Below, one piece after another: positions 24,989 through 37,386 of a stretch of 64,000 nucleotides of DNA. The position numbers were made by a program, and so were the translations under genes. This DNA comes from Absidia repens (Eukaryota; Mucoromycota; Mucoromycetes; Mucorales; Cunninghamellaceae), in the NCBI GenBank assembly GCA_002105175.1, contig MCGE01000030.1, forward strand, positions 310,001 to 374,000, written 5' to 3'. The notes beneath the pieces are model-generated. The model was not told the origin of the DNA, did not search any database, and was given only the letters and a program-made list of their open reading frames with translations. The stretch's first letter is position 1. Every line of letters starts with the position of its first letter.

Positions 24989-26138
24989 GGGATTAGAGCC
25001 TCCGCCATATCGTACTTTAGTAAACAGCTCCTTGGGGCCCGACTGTCGTGCTCAATGCTCGTCAATTGTGTGTTGAAAAAGAAATATAGGATAGTGTTTA
25101 GGCGTGCAAAAAAGCCAATTCAGGCTCCGCACACAAGATTGCCTTTTATTGGACGCCAATTTTTTTTTCTTCACCTTTTCTTTCTTTCTTCTTTTTTTCC
25201 TTCATGAAAGTCTGAATGATATCATGGCAAGGCTCATTGGGATACTGGTGATCTAGGTTTAGTGTTAGAACTTGAATTAGAGGCATTTTTAAAAATGCAA
25301 AACAAACATCATGGGGAAACCCTTTCATTTTGGATTCGTGATTTGCAACTTTCATTAGAATAGCCTTCATCTTAGAATAGTGCCATTTTTTAGGTTAGTG
25401 CTAGCTGTTATAGTTTACACTGTATACATATCTGAATTAAACATGTCTTGTCTTTTTACCATTAATCTCTTTCATCCTTTTATTGCGTCGTTGAATGGGC
25501 ATGAGTAAAATCCAGTGTGTGTGTGTGTGTGTTTGTATTTATATGAAGGAAGAAAGACTTGTGCTTATGTAAAAAAAAATATTCACTACAGAATATTTGT
25601 TGCCTGTCTCCTTTGCATTTCTCAATTGAGTCGATTATATAGAGTAGAAATGGTCGGGCTAGTATTAATGCAAATTATTCTGGGCGGCGTTAAATATTGG
25701 TGACTCAAAAGGAAAATGGAAATTGCAGCAGTGTTGATCTAGAAATGTTCGTGGATCGATATTGCAAAGACGTCAAGTTCGATAAGAATGCTTTTTGTCT
25801 GTTAAAACACCACTATATCGTATTTTACCTGTGTATTTCGCACTATATAAAATAGCAATAATGTGTATAGAATATGTTTATTACAGCTACTAAAAAGTGT
25901 TTGTCGTGGTGACAGAAAAGGGAAAAGAAAATGATGCCGACATTGATACGGTGATGTGAGTGGAGGAATAGAAGGGTATTTCAAAGCCATAGATCTTTAT
26001 CTTAATCCCAAGATTTTAGATCCGCCTAAACACTATCCTATATTTCTTTTTCAACACACAATTGACGAGCACTGAGCACGACAGCCGGGCCCCAAGGAGC
26101 TGTTTACTAAAGTACGATATGGCGGAGGCTCTAATCCA
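24989..26138. mobile_element. Inverted-repeat element, about 1.15 kb, non-autonomous
   Basis: The left arm 24989-25104 (GGATTAGAGCCTCCGCCATA ... GTGTTTAGGCG) is repeated in inverted orientation at about 26024-26138 with only a few mismatches over about 115 bp. Outside both arms lie A-rich/T-rich tracts. The interior (25105-26023) has no transposase-like frame and holds dispersed repeat copy 4 directly inside the left arm. The structure is compatible with a non-autonomous DNA transposon or MITE-like element, or with a fold-back element. No clear target-site duplication could be fixed by eye because of the flanking homopolymers. Confidence 0.6.
25125..25480 (+). repeat. Dispersed repeat, copy 4 (inside inverted-repeat element)
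   Basis: It begins with CTCCGCACACAAGATT, a version of the terminal GC box, then a T/C-rich run, TACTGGTGATCTAGGTTTAG, the perfect palindrome GCATTTTTAAAAATGC, CATGGGGAAACCCTTTCATT near 25310, and ATCTGAATTAAACATGTC near 25430 (the AATAAA signal changed to AATTAA). Confidence 0.75.
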
Positions 26139-26329
26139 ATCCCTCCCCCCTTTTTTTTTTTACAAAGTTCAAATGGGTAGTGTCAATATTTGAGAAATGT
26201 GAAGTATTTTATTGGTTTAACAAATATTTAATACGTTCAAACAGATGATAAATATCTAAACTAAAGCAGCAAAAATTGCAATAATACATCAATGACAAAG
26301 AGAATAGTCTAAACTAAGTAGCATCATCA

Positions 26330-27928
26330 TTATTGCGGTTGCAATAGCAGCACTTGACATTGGCCAGGACGGAGCACAACAGTGTAATGATCTTCATGCA
26401 ATCCCAATGATTCTCCCGTCCAAATATTCTTGATTGTCGCCTTCTTGAGCCCCAGGTCCTTCAAGCGAAATGTGATATCATAGTGCCTTCCAAACATAAA
26501 CAAAAATACACTCGAGTTGAATAAGCCAACAGCCACCCGACCATCAGGAAGTTTTTTCCACCAGACCTGCCTTCGGTTATCCCACGCATTCCCTGATTGT
26601 ATAGGTTTGGCCATTACACCACATTGATGGATAGCCAGCATTTCAGGATGGTTGAGCAATTTCAAGTATTTATCAGGAATACAGCGAGGATCCGCACCAA
26701 GACAAAAGATAGAACTGGTCATTGCCCAAAAGCTGATATAAGAGAGCCGTACGTCATCATTGTCCAAGCCATCAATACATTTTCCATCCACCGTCATCCC
26801 CACTGTCACCACATCCAGATCAATATAAAATCCATGTTCAGGACCGACCACACCTGAGGAGGCCCAGTTGGCAGCATGTGTAATACGTTGAAACACACGC
26901 ATCGAGGATGTCATGGTGCTTTTCGAATAAGATTCAATGTCGATAAAGATACGCGCTCCATTCCCAAGTGTCGCCCAATCATTGGCAAAAGTAGGATCCA
27001 GGTACCACGACAATTCCATCCAAATATTGTGTTTTTCAAATGCCTTTTTCATCATGGCCAAGCACCTACGGTTGTCAGGCGACTGATTTGGTCGTAAGGC
27101 ATCACCACCCCCGGGTCCGCAGCCATCGATTTTGACAAAGGAAATACCCCATCCTGCGAAGAGTTCACCCATGGAATCATAGTATCTTTGCACCAACGTC
27201 TGGTCTTGATCGCTATCCGGCATATACGTCGTTCCTAAGAATCCATTGCCCTCCCGTTTCGATTTGACAATGTCGCCAAGTCGATGTCGCGTTCCTTTGA
27301 TCATGACATTGGGGTCTTCCGCTGCATCCTTACGCACACCAGGTAGGATGTAGATGCCGAGTTTATGTCCATTGCTGGCCAAGTAATCGGAGAGTGGTTT
27401 CAAACCTTGAGGGAATAAGTCTTCGCGATATGTCCATCTTCCATAATCGTCATATGTTTCGCACCTAGGGGTGAAAAATAGTGGCGTAAGTTGGAGATAT
27501 TATCAACGTAGTTTTCAATACAACATATGCTTACCATCCAGAATCCATATTAATATATTCATATTGAGGTAGCTTTGTTTTCATCGTCAATGAAATATCA
27601 CGAAGAACTTGATCATTGAACCTAGAATTGAATGAAAGAAAAGGTCATAGTCAGTGCCTGTATATTCAAATTTCTCTATCATCTTCGTTACCATGGGTTT
27701 ATATGTTTCCCACCATAGCCAGAAACGTTATCTAATATTTGGGTTGACCAAGTGGAGAAACCTAAGATTGGTTTTGTCGCCCAGGATGGAACCCTTCATT
27801 AAAGAAGAATATTTTTGATAGTAAAACGTCAATTAGGGTATTGTTTGTCTGTATACATATATGTGCGTGTTTCATAAAGGAACTTTAACTTACGGTTCAG
27901 GTGACGTTTGTTTTGTGTTGTCGTTCAT
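26330..27928 (-). CDS. Alpha-galactosidase-like glycoside hydrolase (GH27 / clan D)
   Basis: Exons 27928-27894, 27793-27692, 27621-27535 and 27464-26330 give 452 residues. Clan GH-D enzymes are TIM barrels that hydrolyse alpha-galactosides by a retaining mechanism. The barrel starts with PILGFSTW, followed by YEYINMDSGW and HKLGIYILPG. FVKIDGCG carries the likely nucleophile Asp (near residue 188). ARIFIDIES supplies a candidate acid/base Asp (near 250). A beta-sandwich C-terminus follows (RRQVWWKKLPDGRVAVGLFN). No signal peptide precedes the barrel (start MNDNTKQTS), so the enzyme is predicted to be intracellular, unlike the secreted fungal alpha-galactosidases. Substrate is uncertain: GH27 also holds isomalto-dextranase and N-acetylgalactosaminidase activities. 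An A19 run (27971-27989) lies upstream of the start. Confidence 0.83.
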
Positions 27929-28543
27929 TATGTAGAGAGGGAGGGAAAAGGAGAGAAAAAGTAACGATTGAAAAAAAAAAAAAAAAAAATCGTAATTTAA
28001 ACTCAGGGCATAATGGTGTGGCTACAGTGCAAGTGTGTTCCAAAAGATGAGAAAACAAATGATGAAAAATCCAGGAACTAACGGTACATCGGGGCCCAAC
28101 ATACTGGAATGAATATAGAATCAATATAATATTTATCTAGCGAAGGTAATTTTTTTTCATTCCTTATTCCAGTTTTATTACACATACCACCATCGTGATT
28201 TATTTTACTTTCGTCACAATTTAGAGTTAACAAACTGTGTATTATTATGAAACTTAACATGTATGATACAATAGTAAATGCATCTATCAATATCAATTTA
28301 AAAAAATCCACTGGAAAAAAAAAAAAAAAAAAAAAAAAAAAAACATTTATGTAAGGAGCCAGGTGGTAATAAAAACACAGAATTATGTAGGCAAAACAAG
28401 TCAATATAAATAGACACAGCCACAAAATTGATATATGAGCAACATAAACAACAGAATTTTATTTTTTGATATATAAAATGGTAGGGAAAGATAAAAATGA
28501 CTGTATATAATAAGCAACTACTGTATGTGGAAGGCGAGTGGGT
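27929..28543. other. Intergenic between alpha-galactosidase-like gene and CYB2-like gene
   Basis: It contains A runs at 27971-27989 and about 28315-28342. It is the promoter of the gene to the left and the 3' flank of the gene to the right. No gene was seen. Confidence 0.4.
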
Positions 28544-30336
28544 CTACAGTTTACTAATAAGACCACGTGGTAGCATTTGTTCATAGGCATGGTGACCAAG
28601 ATGATCCAAAGGACTTTGCACAAAGTGGTCTTTAAGATTTCGGATATCCACCATATCTCTTGTAATATGCTTTATCGAAGGGGCACCCATTAGTCTCATA
28701 CACATGACTAGTTCATCTTGGAATAATTGAATCAACTTCTTGACACCTTCATCACCATATGTGGACATGGCGAACTAAATATCGAGTAAAATAAATAAAT
28801 AAAAAAGTCAATTGATCAATTGTTAATATCATAATTTTCAACCGATATTGTCTTTATATGCTATATTAATCTTACCAAAGCAGGGCGGCCAATACCAACA
28901 CCAGTTGCACCCAGAGCAATTGCCTTGAATATATCGGATCCACGCCGAATACCGCCATCAATATACACTTCAAAGTTCTTTTCCAGACCTTCAGCCCTCA
29001 AAGCATCCATGATTTCAGGTAAGAGTTCAATAGCAGAAGGAGCAAAGTCCAATTGGCGACCACCATGATTGGAAATGACAATACCAGAGCAGCCATGACG
29101 GGCGGCCAACACGGCATCTTCCGGCGTTTGGATTCCCTTCAATAGAACAGGCATTTTGGTCACCGTCTTAAACCAAGCTAGATCTTCCCAGTTCAGTGAT
29201 GGATCAATAAAAGTACTGATATACCTTGCCGCACCTTCATCTCGGTTAATATCCTTTTGACCTTCCATTTCTTCAGGACCATCGTCAGAGTACTTGACAC
29301 GCATATCCTTTTCCCGCCGGCCTATAAAAGGAAAAATGTAAGAAATAACATCAAATCAAATGTTTTTGTTTTCATTTACCTAATTGAGGAGCATCTACTG
29401 TGATAAAAAGACCTTTAATGCCACGTTGTTCAGCATGTTCAATAAATTTCTTGGTGATTGATCGGTCAGAGTTCACATAGAGTTGAAGCCATTGTGGTTG
29501 ATTTGGTTGGGCCATGTCCACGATTTCATCGAAAGAGCAACTTGCCAATGTAGGAATCATTTGAATGATATTCTTTTGAGCAGCAGCACGAGTCAGTACT
29601 AATTCACCTTCAGGGTGTCCAAGCTTACCCAACGCAGTACCAGTGATATAAAGGGGCATGGATACATTGGAGCCCAGCATTTTTGTTGTCAGATCCAGCC
29701 GCTGGACATTAACCATCACCCGGGGACGCAACCAGATACGATGGAATGCATTGTGATTTTCCCGCATCGAGATTTCATCATCAGCACCACTGGAGTAGTA
29801 AGCCCATGCTTCAGGTTTGAGGACAGTTTTGGCAACAGCTATATTGTATAAAAAAGAACGGGGTCAATGTTTTTTGTTTTTTTCTAAAAATAAACATAAA
29901 AAAAAAATATGACCACTTACATTCAAAATCAAAAGCATTATACATTTCGTCCAATCGGGGCATTTTTTCTCTAGCCAATCGAACAAGCTCATCAGCCTTG
30001 GATTCCTTCTTGACCATTGTTCCAGCAGACGTGGAAATGTCTAATTGACCCATACAAACTTCAGGGCTAAGGAAACGAGTGATGATATCAGGAGGATGAA
30101 TAGGATCGAAAGCATCGGTAGCATCTTGACCAGCATATTTGAGAATAATCTTTTGTCCACCAGGATGACTTGGCAAAAACTCTGTCAAGTCATACACTTT
30201 TCCGTGAATAGCAACCCAAAGATCGTCTAAGTACAAGAAAAGCGTTTAGTATGTTAGTTTGTGTGCCGAGTTTTTTTTTGTAATACTTACCTTTGGTGTT
30301 ATGACTGGCAATTTCTTGAGGTGTAATGTTCTTCAT
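28544..30336 (-). CDS. Cytochrome b2-type L-lactate dehydrogenase (b5 + FMN domains)
   Basis: Exons 30336-30291, 30226-29921, 29838-29380, 29321-28876 and 28774-28544 give 495 residues. Enzymes of this type oxidise L-lactate (or another 2-hydroxyacid) on FMN and pass electrons through heme b to cytochrome c. The cytochrome b5 domain begins almost at residue 1; heme ligands are His36 (SHPGG) and His59 (DPIHPPD), 23 residues apart as in yeast Cyb2. The FMN TIM-barrel domain follows: YYSSGADDE, WLQLYVN, LFITVDAPQLGRRE, VLLKGIQ, ISNHGGRQLD (catalytic His and substrate Arg), YIDGGIRRGSDIFKA and GIGRPAL. Unlike yeast Cyb2 there is no N-terminal presequence, so intermembrane-space targeting is not evident. 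An A26 run (30346-30371) directly precedes the start. Confidence 0.93.
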
Positions 30337-30806
30337 GATGAGTACAAAAAAAAAAAAAAAAAAAAAAAAAAGATAATGAAAGGAAGAGTGGGGAAATAAA
30401 AGGAGAAAGTCTTTTTTTTTTTTGATTTATATAGTCGGGGCATAAAGTTTTTATTTATTCCAGCATAAACCAATCATCGAACAAGCCCCTATCTTTCCTA
30501 CAATGGAAATAAATCGATACCTTTACAGGTAAAGCTTGATCTTTTTAACAAGATAAAAGTCGCATATGTATGCAGAATCACATATTTTAAATAAAAGATA
30601 CTTTTTATTCCAGTGAATACACCATAGTAAAAGTTGTATTCTGGATTTTTAAGGCGTGTCTGCAACATGATAGAAAATCAAAACCCTTTGTTGCAACTCC
30701 GCATTTTCCGCCAATCACAATTCTATTTTTACGACAGGGATCAATCTGTCCAATTTCCTCTCACTTTTTTCTTTTTTTATCTTTTATTCCCACCAAACTT
30801 CCTGTC
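30337..30806. promoter_or_regulatory. Divergent promoter, CYB2-like gene / RabGAP
   Basis: These 470 bp lie between two divergent starts. On the CYB2 side is a poly(dT) coding-strand tract (A26 at 30346-30371). On the RabGAP side is a T/C-rich stretch at 30762-30790 ahead of the ATG at 30807. No specific operator was recognised. Confidence 0.45.
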
Positions 30807-33800
30807 ATGAATATTTCTGACAATATTGGTGTTCCTCTCGATGTAAGCTCATATCATGTTTCACAAAAATAAAGAACTTCCTGCTCAAACTAATCTATTA
30901 ATCTTTATAGACCTTTACCTTACCAACGCCTACCGACTTTACACTTACACCTTTCTGGACAACCATACGTCAAGATGAATGTTTCATAATACAAAAATCG
31001 CAAACAGCAGGTATGTTCAAAAGTCTGATGACAACCATTGCCAACGTATTTGACACCAAGCAACCACCTTACCGTATTTTATTTCAACGTGAACCCAACA
31101 GTCCTTGTCTACAAATCGCTGCAGCGGAAACCGAAAAGGCGCTTGAAACTGCTTGGCTCTGGATACAGCAAAACATGATCCCTGAGCTGCATTATATCAA
31201 CGACATTTATGCCAAGGAAGAATGGGTGAATGAAAAGGTTCATATGATTGTCACTACGATAGGTATGTTGTCTCTGAATCACATGGTATTGAAAAAGAAA
31301 AGGAACTGACGTGCTGATCATTTATAGATACTGGTACCGATGAACTATCCTCTGATCATTCTGTACGGAACGCTTCTAGGTCCTTTAGACAAATATTTGA
31401 TGTTCCCTCAAATGAACGCCTGGTTAGTTGTAAGCTACCCTCTATTATTTTCCATTATGTCAAGTTTATATCAACTCACTCTTATTTTATGATGATTAGA
31501 CTATTCGTGTGCCTACAATTCTAGACAAGGATGGATGTATATCAGTGAACACTATGTTGGCTTTTACTCTTTTTTACTATCCGTGGAAACCAAATTGCTA
31601 TTAGAAATGAAGGATGTCCAAGATATCAAGAAAGAAAAGTCCAGACGGAGTGTCTTCTCTGATGCCCTTCGAATCATAACCAAGGATAATCATGAAGTAA
31701 GTAACCCCATGACACGACAACACAACAATGACAACTGACTAGATTTTTTATTTATGTGGTGGGTGGTTTAGTACGTATTCTCGACCATGTTTAAACGGGA
31801 CGAAGTGTATGATTTACTAGTGCAATTGGCAGGACAAGCAATGCTACGGCTGCTCAAAAATTCTGGTGGTGACGCTCCAGGCGCATCCAATAGCGACAAT
31901 GACGACTCTTTCGGTCCTTTTATATCTTCACCTGATACCAAGAAATCAAGTCCACATCGATCTACGGATTCTCAACAATTAGTCAAACCACTGAAGCAAG
32001 ACTTAGCAGCTCAAAAACGAAATATGGATTATTGTCTACATTTTCGACTACCGCTATCTGAACAACTTGAAGAAGTTTTGGAGGCCGTATATACCTTGAA
32101 CCAACGATCATCTCCACCAGCACCGTCATCCATACCAACAACAACTGAAGATATCCGTGGTAGAATTTATCTCTCTGAAACATTCTTGGCATTTGAATCA
32201 CAGCAACGACTTCCTCAACCTCAACAAAACCAACATGTACTATGGCTCGTGTTTCCGTTGTATACCATCAAGCGCGTTGAAAGACTGAATATGGGATTAT
32301 CATTGGTAATCACCACTTGTCATCAAATGGAACACATATTTCGGTTACAGGTAAATATTGTACACAGGATTTATTGCTATGAACGAAGTTGTGAGATTAC
32401 TTATGCCCCTCCCTTATCTTGTATAGGCATCCAAATCAACTGCCGAAAGGTTTTGTGGAATATTACGTGATCAATTAAAAACGCAAGCAACATCTTACAA
32501 AATGCTGGTACCATTCTTAGAAACTTGTGAATCTGAACGTATGCTGAAAGTCAAAAAACCTGTCGAATCTGTTTTGGTGGACCTTTCTGATGACGATACA
32601 ACAACATCACAGCAGCGTAGCGGTCTTGGATCAGAATTTGGATATCCTGGAGACCCAAAACAAACGAAGGATAAGAGCAAAATGAAGTTATGGAAACACT
32701 ATTTTGCTGGTAAAGAAAAATAGGGCGTGTTATGTGATTATGTGATATGATAGTCTAATATTCAAGTGATCTTAATATTTTTACTTTTTCTTGGTGGTAG
32801 AATATGGACGGAATTTGACAATGCTGCGAACACCAACTTTTGGTAAACTTGTCCGTGTTGGTATTGCAAACAATTTGCGTGCTGAAATATGGGAAATGTG
32901 CTCTGGTTCATCCTATCTACGTTTTGCAAACCCTGGTGTATACGACAATTTACTAAAGATGTACGCTGGACAAGAGTCGCTTGCTACCGAAGAAATCGAA
33001 AAAGACGTGAACCGATCATTGCCCGAATATGCTGCTTATCAAACACCTGAAGGGATTGGCCGATTAAGACGCGTACTCACAGCTTATGCATGGCAAAATC
33101 CTGAACTTGGTTATTGTCAATCAATGAATATTGTCACCTCTGCCCTATTAATCTATGGCTCTGAAGAAGCCGCATTTTGGCTACTGAATGTCCTGGTCGA
33201 TAGACTCTGCCCTGGTTATTATAGTACTTCTATGTATGGTGCTTTATTGGATCAAATTATCTTTGAACAATTGGTGGAACAAACAATGCCTCTCCTTTGG
33301 GATCACTTCAAGAAGACTGATGTCCAACTTTCCGTTGCTTGCCTGCCTTGGTTTCTGAGTCTGTATGTCAATTCAATGCCGCTCTTGTTTGCCTTTCGTG
33401 TTCTGGATTGTTTGTTTATGGAAGGACCAAGAATTCTCTTTCAAATCGGGTAACAAAGACAAATATGCGCTAATAAAACCGACAATTCCATCAATGCTCA
33501 TTATTTATATATATTACAGGCTTGCAATTCTTAAACTGAATGGGGAAGAACTATTGCAGACAAAAGACGACGGCACTTTTTTGGATATATTGAAGCGATT
33601 CTTTACAACCTTAGACAACCCTATCAACGACAACGGAAGAAAGGATGGACGCAGCTCACGCCTTACAGTAAGTGATACTGATGATATGTGAGAAAGTAGG
33701 GCATAAAACATCAGGTGGTTAATCTCCTTTCATTTATATAGAACTTCAACGAACTCATGCTCACTGCAGTAAGTCTAATTTACCTTTTTGACTCAAGGAA

Positions 33801-35179
33801 TGATTTACCAGAAAACTCACCATCCTTCTTATTATGTAGTATCGTGAATTTTCTTTGGTGACTGATGAAATGGTGACAGATATGCGACGCACAAATCAGC
33901 TCAAGGTAGCAGCGGGGATAGAATCATACACCAAACGATCGGCTATTCGGCAACTGGACCACACTGCTGGATTCACAAAGGATGAAGTTGCGATTATTTA
34001 TGACAAATTTTTCGGTGCTCTTTATTACGCTAAAGAACATGGTGGTCGGCAGGAAACCCAACTGGATATCGGCACATTCCACCTATTACTTGAAAATGTG
34101 ACAACATGGGCAAAAAGAGCTGTACAAGATCCTGGCAATTCAAATGATGATATCGCTTTGAAGCAAAATCTGGCAGAAGACTTTATCAATCGACTATATC
34201 TATGCTTCAAGTCCGATTCGAATATGGGGGTTAGCTTCCAGGATACAGTCAACAGGTTAAGTGATATACTTCATGGGGTAAGAAAAAAACCAATAATGAA
34301 ACTATGCTGGCCCTTCGCTGATGACATTTTTTATTGAATTTCGTATTGATATAGGATTTGATGTCATTGATGGGTTTCTTCTTCCACCTTTACCGATTTG
34401 ATGGGGAGACGCTAGGCGACAGTGAACTATTGGTGATGTCTAAAGAACTTTGGTGGTTATTATTACAATTCAATGGCAGTGACGAAGGCTCAGCATGGAC
34501 GACGATCATTGGTTTTATTACTCAATGTATCGAACAATCGAAGTTGGAAAGAGGGGACACAGGACAGGATGCTATTACACGACAACTGGAAGAACTTTCC
34601 CTTACCTACAGCGATGAAAGCACAAGCAACAGCAACAGCAGCAGTGGTTTACTTGAACGAATGAATGGACTGGATCGAATTATGGAAACAAACACGAAGG
34701 ATTCTTCATTATCGTCATTGTGTGATCTATCTTTACCTTCATTCCGAATGGTGATATTGACAAACGAACCCTTGGAAATGCTTTTTGATCATGAATTTCA
34801 ACGCAGCTTCAAATTGGAGAAATCATCCATGGAATGCCAAAAATCGCTTGGACGGGAACTGTTTGAGAACTTGTTTGCTGAAGGACGGAGTTTGGCCAGA
34901 ACTTCTCACCCTCAACAGCAAAGGAAAAAGTTCACCTATACCCCACCGCCACCAACATTATCGTCATCGTCATCGACAACAACACAGCAGCAGAACGTTA
35001 ACAGTAATACCACTATACCGGACACTCATTCTATCTCTCTGAACGATGACATATCTCCCATCAGCGACAACAAAAATGGCGACAACGAAGATATGTCTGA
35101 TCAAGTAGATCATCTCTTTACCGAATTGGGTCATTTAGATGTCCAAGACAATGATGACGACCCTTATGTTTTAGTGTAG
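30807..35179 (+). CDS. GRAM-TBC RabGAP (TBC1D8/TBC1D9/Gyp2 type)
   Basis: Exons 30807-30842, 30911-31262, 31328-31429, 31500-31696, 31772-32350, 32427-32709, 32801-33449, 33520-33667, 33742-33768, 33840-34277 and 34355-35179 give 1211 residues. It is predicted to stimulate GTP hydrolysis by a Rab GTPase in membrane traffic. A GRAM domain is visible (FRQIFDVPSNERLV...YSCAYNSRQGWMYISEHYVGFYS). A second, more diverged GRAM/PH-like segment is around residues 310-440 (LPLSEQLEEV...GRIYLSETFLAFES). The TBC domain runs from about 530 to 770, with IWEMCSG, IEKDVNRSLPE (arginine finger near 588), RLRRVLTAYAWQNPELGYCQ (glutamine finger near 623) and LPWFLSLY. Both catalytic fingers are present, so GAP activity is expected. 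The region after the TBC domain may carry the degenerate EF-hand of the family. The C-terminal 150 residues are low complexity and acidic. Confidence 0.92.
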
Positions 35180-35929
35180 ATTCCTTCCTTTTTCCATTAT
35201 TTTATAGTTAGACAATCACTTATTCCCTTTGTTGTACATTTCATATTATTGTTTTTATTTATGTAGTATAGTTAGCCTTATTTACAAGGTTTTGAATGAT
35301 AATAAATCAGAATTGCATAAAAATCATATCATGCCTTCGTTGTTGTTGTTTTTTTTTTTTTTTTTGCTAGATTGTCGCTACATTCATGCATAAACATGTG
35401 AGTTTACGTTCTCTACTAGCGTTGAATGCTATAGTGCAGTCCAGTAAGAACATAAATTAGACTTTCATTGTTGCCATTTTTAACATTCAATTATCAATTT
35501 CATTTCTTAAAAAGTGAGCTGACTATGTAAAATATGTCCAGCCTAGTAGCAGTTATGCCAGTGGTCCGGTTTAAATTGAATTGATATGGATGTTAGCGCA
35601 GGACTAGGACCAAGTGTCATATAAATGAGAACTTACAATTAGTCACTGGGTCCCTAGGGTGTAGCGAGTAATCAGAAGTAAGTTAGAAAGCAGTACAAAA
35701 CAGCGTAATGGTTACAGCTGCACACATAGCACAACCTTGATTCGTTTCTATGATTGGTCGAACATGTATATGGCATAATTGATAGCCAGCCCCTGAGTCA
35801 TTAAGCGGGAGTAGTCATAATGGGCGAACTAGAAAGCTGGCGTTTGGTAGGGCATTTACAGTACAACGACAATGACGATTTTATTCACTATCTAATGGGT
35901 CAGCGAATGATAAATTAATTACTTATAAA
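35180..35929. other. 3' flank of RabGAP gene
   Basis: AATAAATCAG near 35299 is a likely poly(A) signal, followed by T-rich sequence (35347-35363). The rest holds no recognisable exon. Confidence 0.4.
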
Positions 35930-36540
35930 ATGAACATATTTTATTGAAACGTAATTAATGGTCAACATTAAACTAAAGCTACGGGATTCATTGTGACAAG
36001 ATGTATGATGGTGGTATGGAGAAGGCTAATGGGAGTTCAAAAGAATGGTCAATACTAATCTAATAGTACGATCGTAATAGCGATTCAAATATACCATCCA
36101 AGCCATAGAAAAAACTAACAGCGATCCATTTTTTTTGGGGGGATCATGGCAATAGATCTACAAGGTAGACGATGGTAATATGGTATCGATTACACAAAAC
36201 ATGAGAAAGACTAATGAGACTTTTTCCATTGAATCAAATAAAAAGAAACATATTTTATTCAGGCGTAAATACAACCTATGGATCAACTACCACTAAACTA
36301 AGCTAATGAAGGCTCCAAAAAGGAAATTAAGGTGGTTCTAAAAATCTTGAATCCAAAATGAAAGGGTTTCCCCATGCACCTTGTATTTCCTGAGCTGAAA
36401 CCCCTTCTAAACTAGTCTTAACACTAACCTAAAATCACTGCAATCCCAACCAAGTTGAATGGTGATAATAAAATAGAAGAAAGACAAAGAGGGAAAAAAA
36501 AGGAGTCAATAAAATAAATTCACCATGTGGACGGAATTTA
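35930..36540 (-). repeat. Dispersed repeat, copy 5
   Basis: Read on the minus strand it runs from the GC box (TTCACCATGTGGACGG, near 36520) through the T/C-rich lead, GTTAGTGTTAAGACTAGTTT, CATGGGGAAACCCTTTCATT (near 36375), ACGCCTGAATAAAATATG (near 36255) and on to a second TTCAATAAAATATG (near 35945). This copy shows the likely full extent of the element, about 600 bp, ended by a second poly(A)-type motif. Confidence 0.8.
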
Positions 36541-37386
36541 TAATTTTAATTTTTAGTAACCGCACTTTCAAAGCATCACCCCTAAAAAAGCGGTGCCATT
36601 TTCAAATACAAAAAGTGTCTCGACAATATCGTCACCCAGTTAAACGCCAAAGTGTGTATGGTCATGCGAGAAAAGGTTTACTTCCAATATATCAAACAGA
36701 CATTTCTTTATATATTTTTACAACTATGGTTTAGGCTTATTTAATATTGAATGCGCGAGCATGGGAGAAATATGTCTATGCTATTGATTCAAGACTGCAT
36801 CTCCTACATAAGATAGAGTACGTTTTGACACAATATGAGAAACTGTATCTCTGAAAACTGCAGATGCAGGCTCTGTTTGCGGAAAGAATTCACAATGCTT
36901 GATCAAATATATTGTGATATTATATGTATACAGTGGCAGGTATTCATTCTGATAACAGATCATCTGTCATTTCAAGTCAAAATAATCATAATCGCTGATG
37001 CAATCACGTTACACACTCAACCCCGTACTGCAGCGAACGTCTGAAATAATCCCATCGACATCATTTAGTCACCTACTAATCCGCTACCCACTATATAAAC
37101 CGCATTTTTTTGAGCTTCACAAATTTTTTATTTTATTTCAGAATAGTAAATATATATACATAAAATGAAGGGGAAATGAAATAAAGAGCAAATATTGTAG
37201 TAGAACTATCAAAAGAAAAATACATGAGTACAAAATAAAATATTATTTTTTTTTAAAAAAAAACAACTATAAACATATATAAAAATAACTATAGGAAGTA
37301 ATAATAATAACAAAGGTGGGGAGATTTTCTAACACTATATTTACTAAAAATTGCACACAAGTTCAGTTGGTTCACGCATATCCAAA
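36541..37386. other. Intergenic, 3' flank of KCS1-like gene
   Basis: No gene was seen. The 37100-37320 stretch is very AT-rich and includes TTTTATTTTATTTC, giving AATAAAA-type signals on the minus strand for the kinase gene. Confidence 0.4.
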
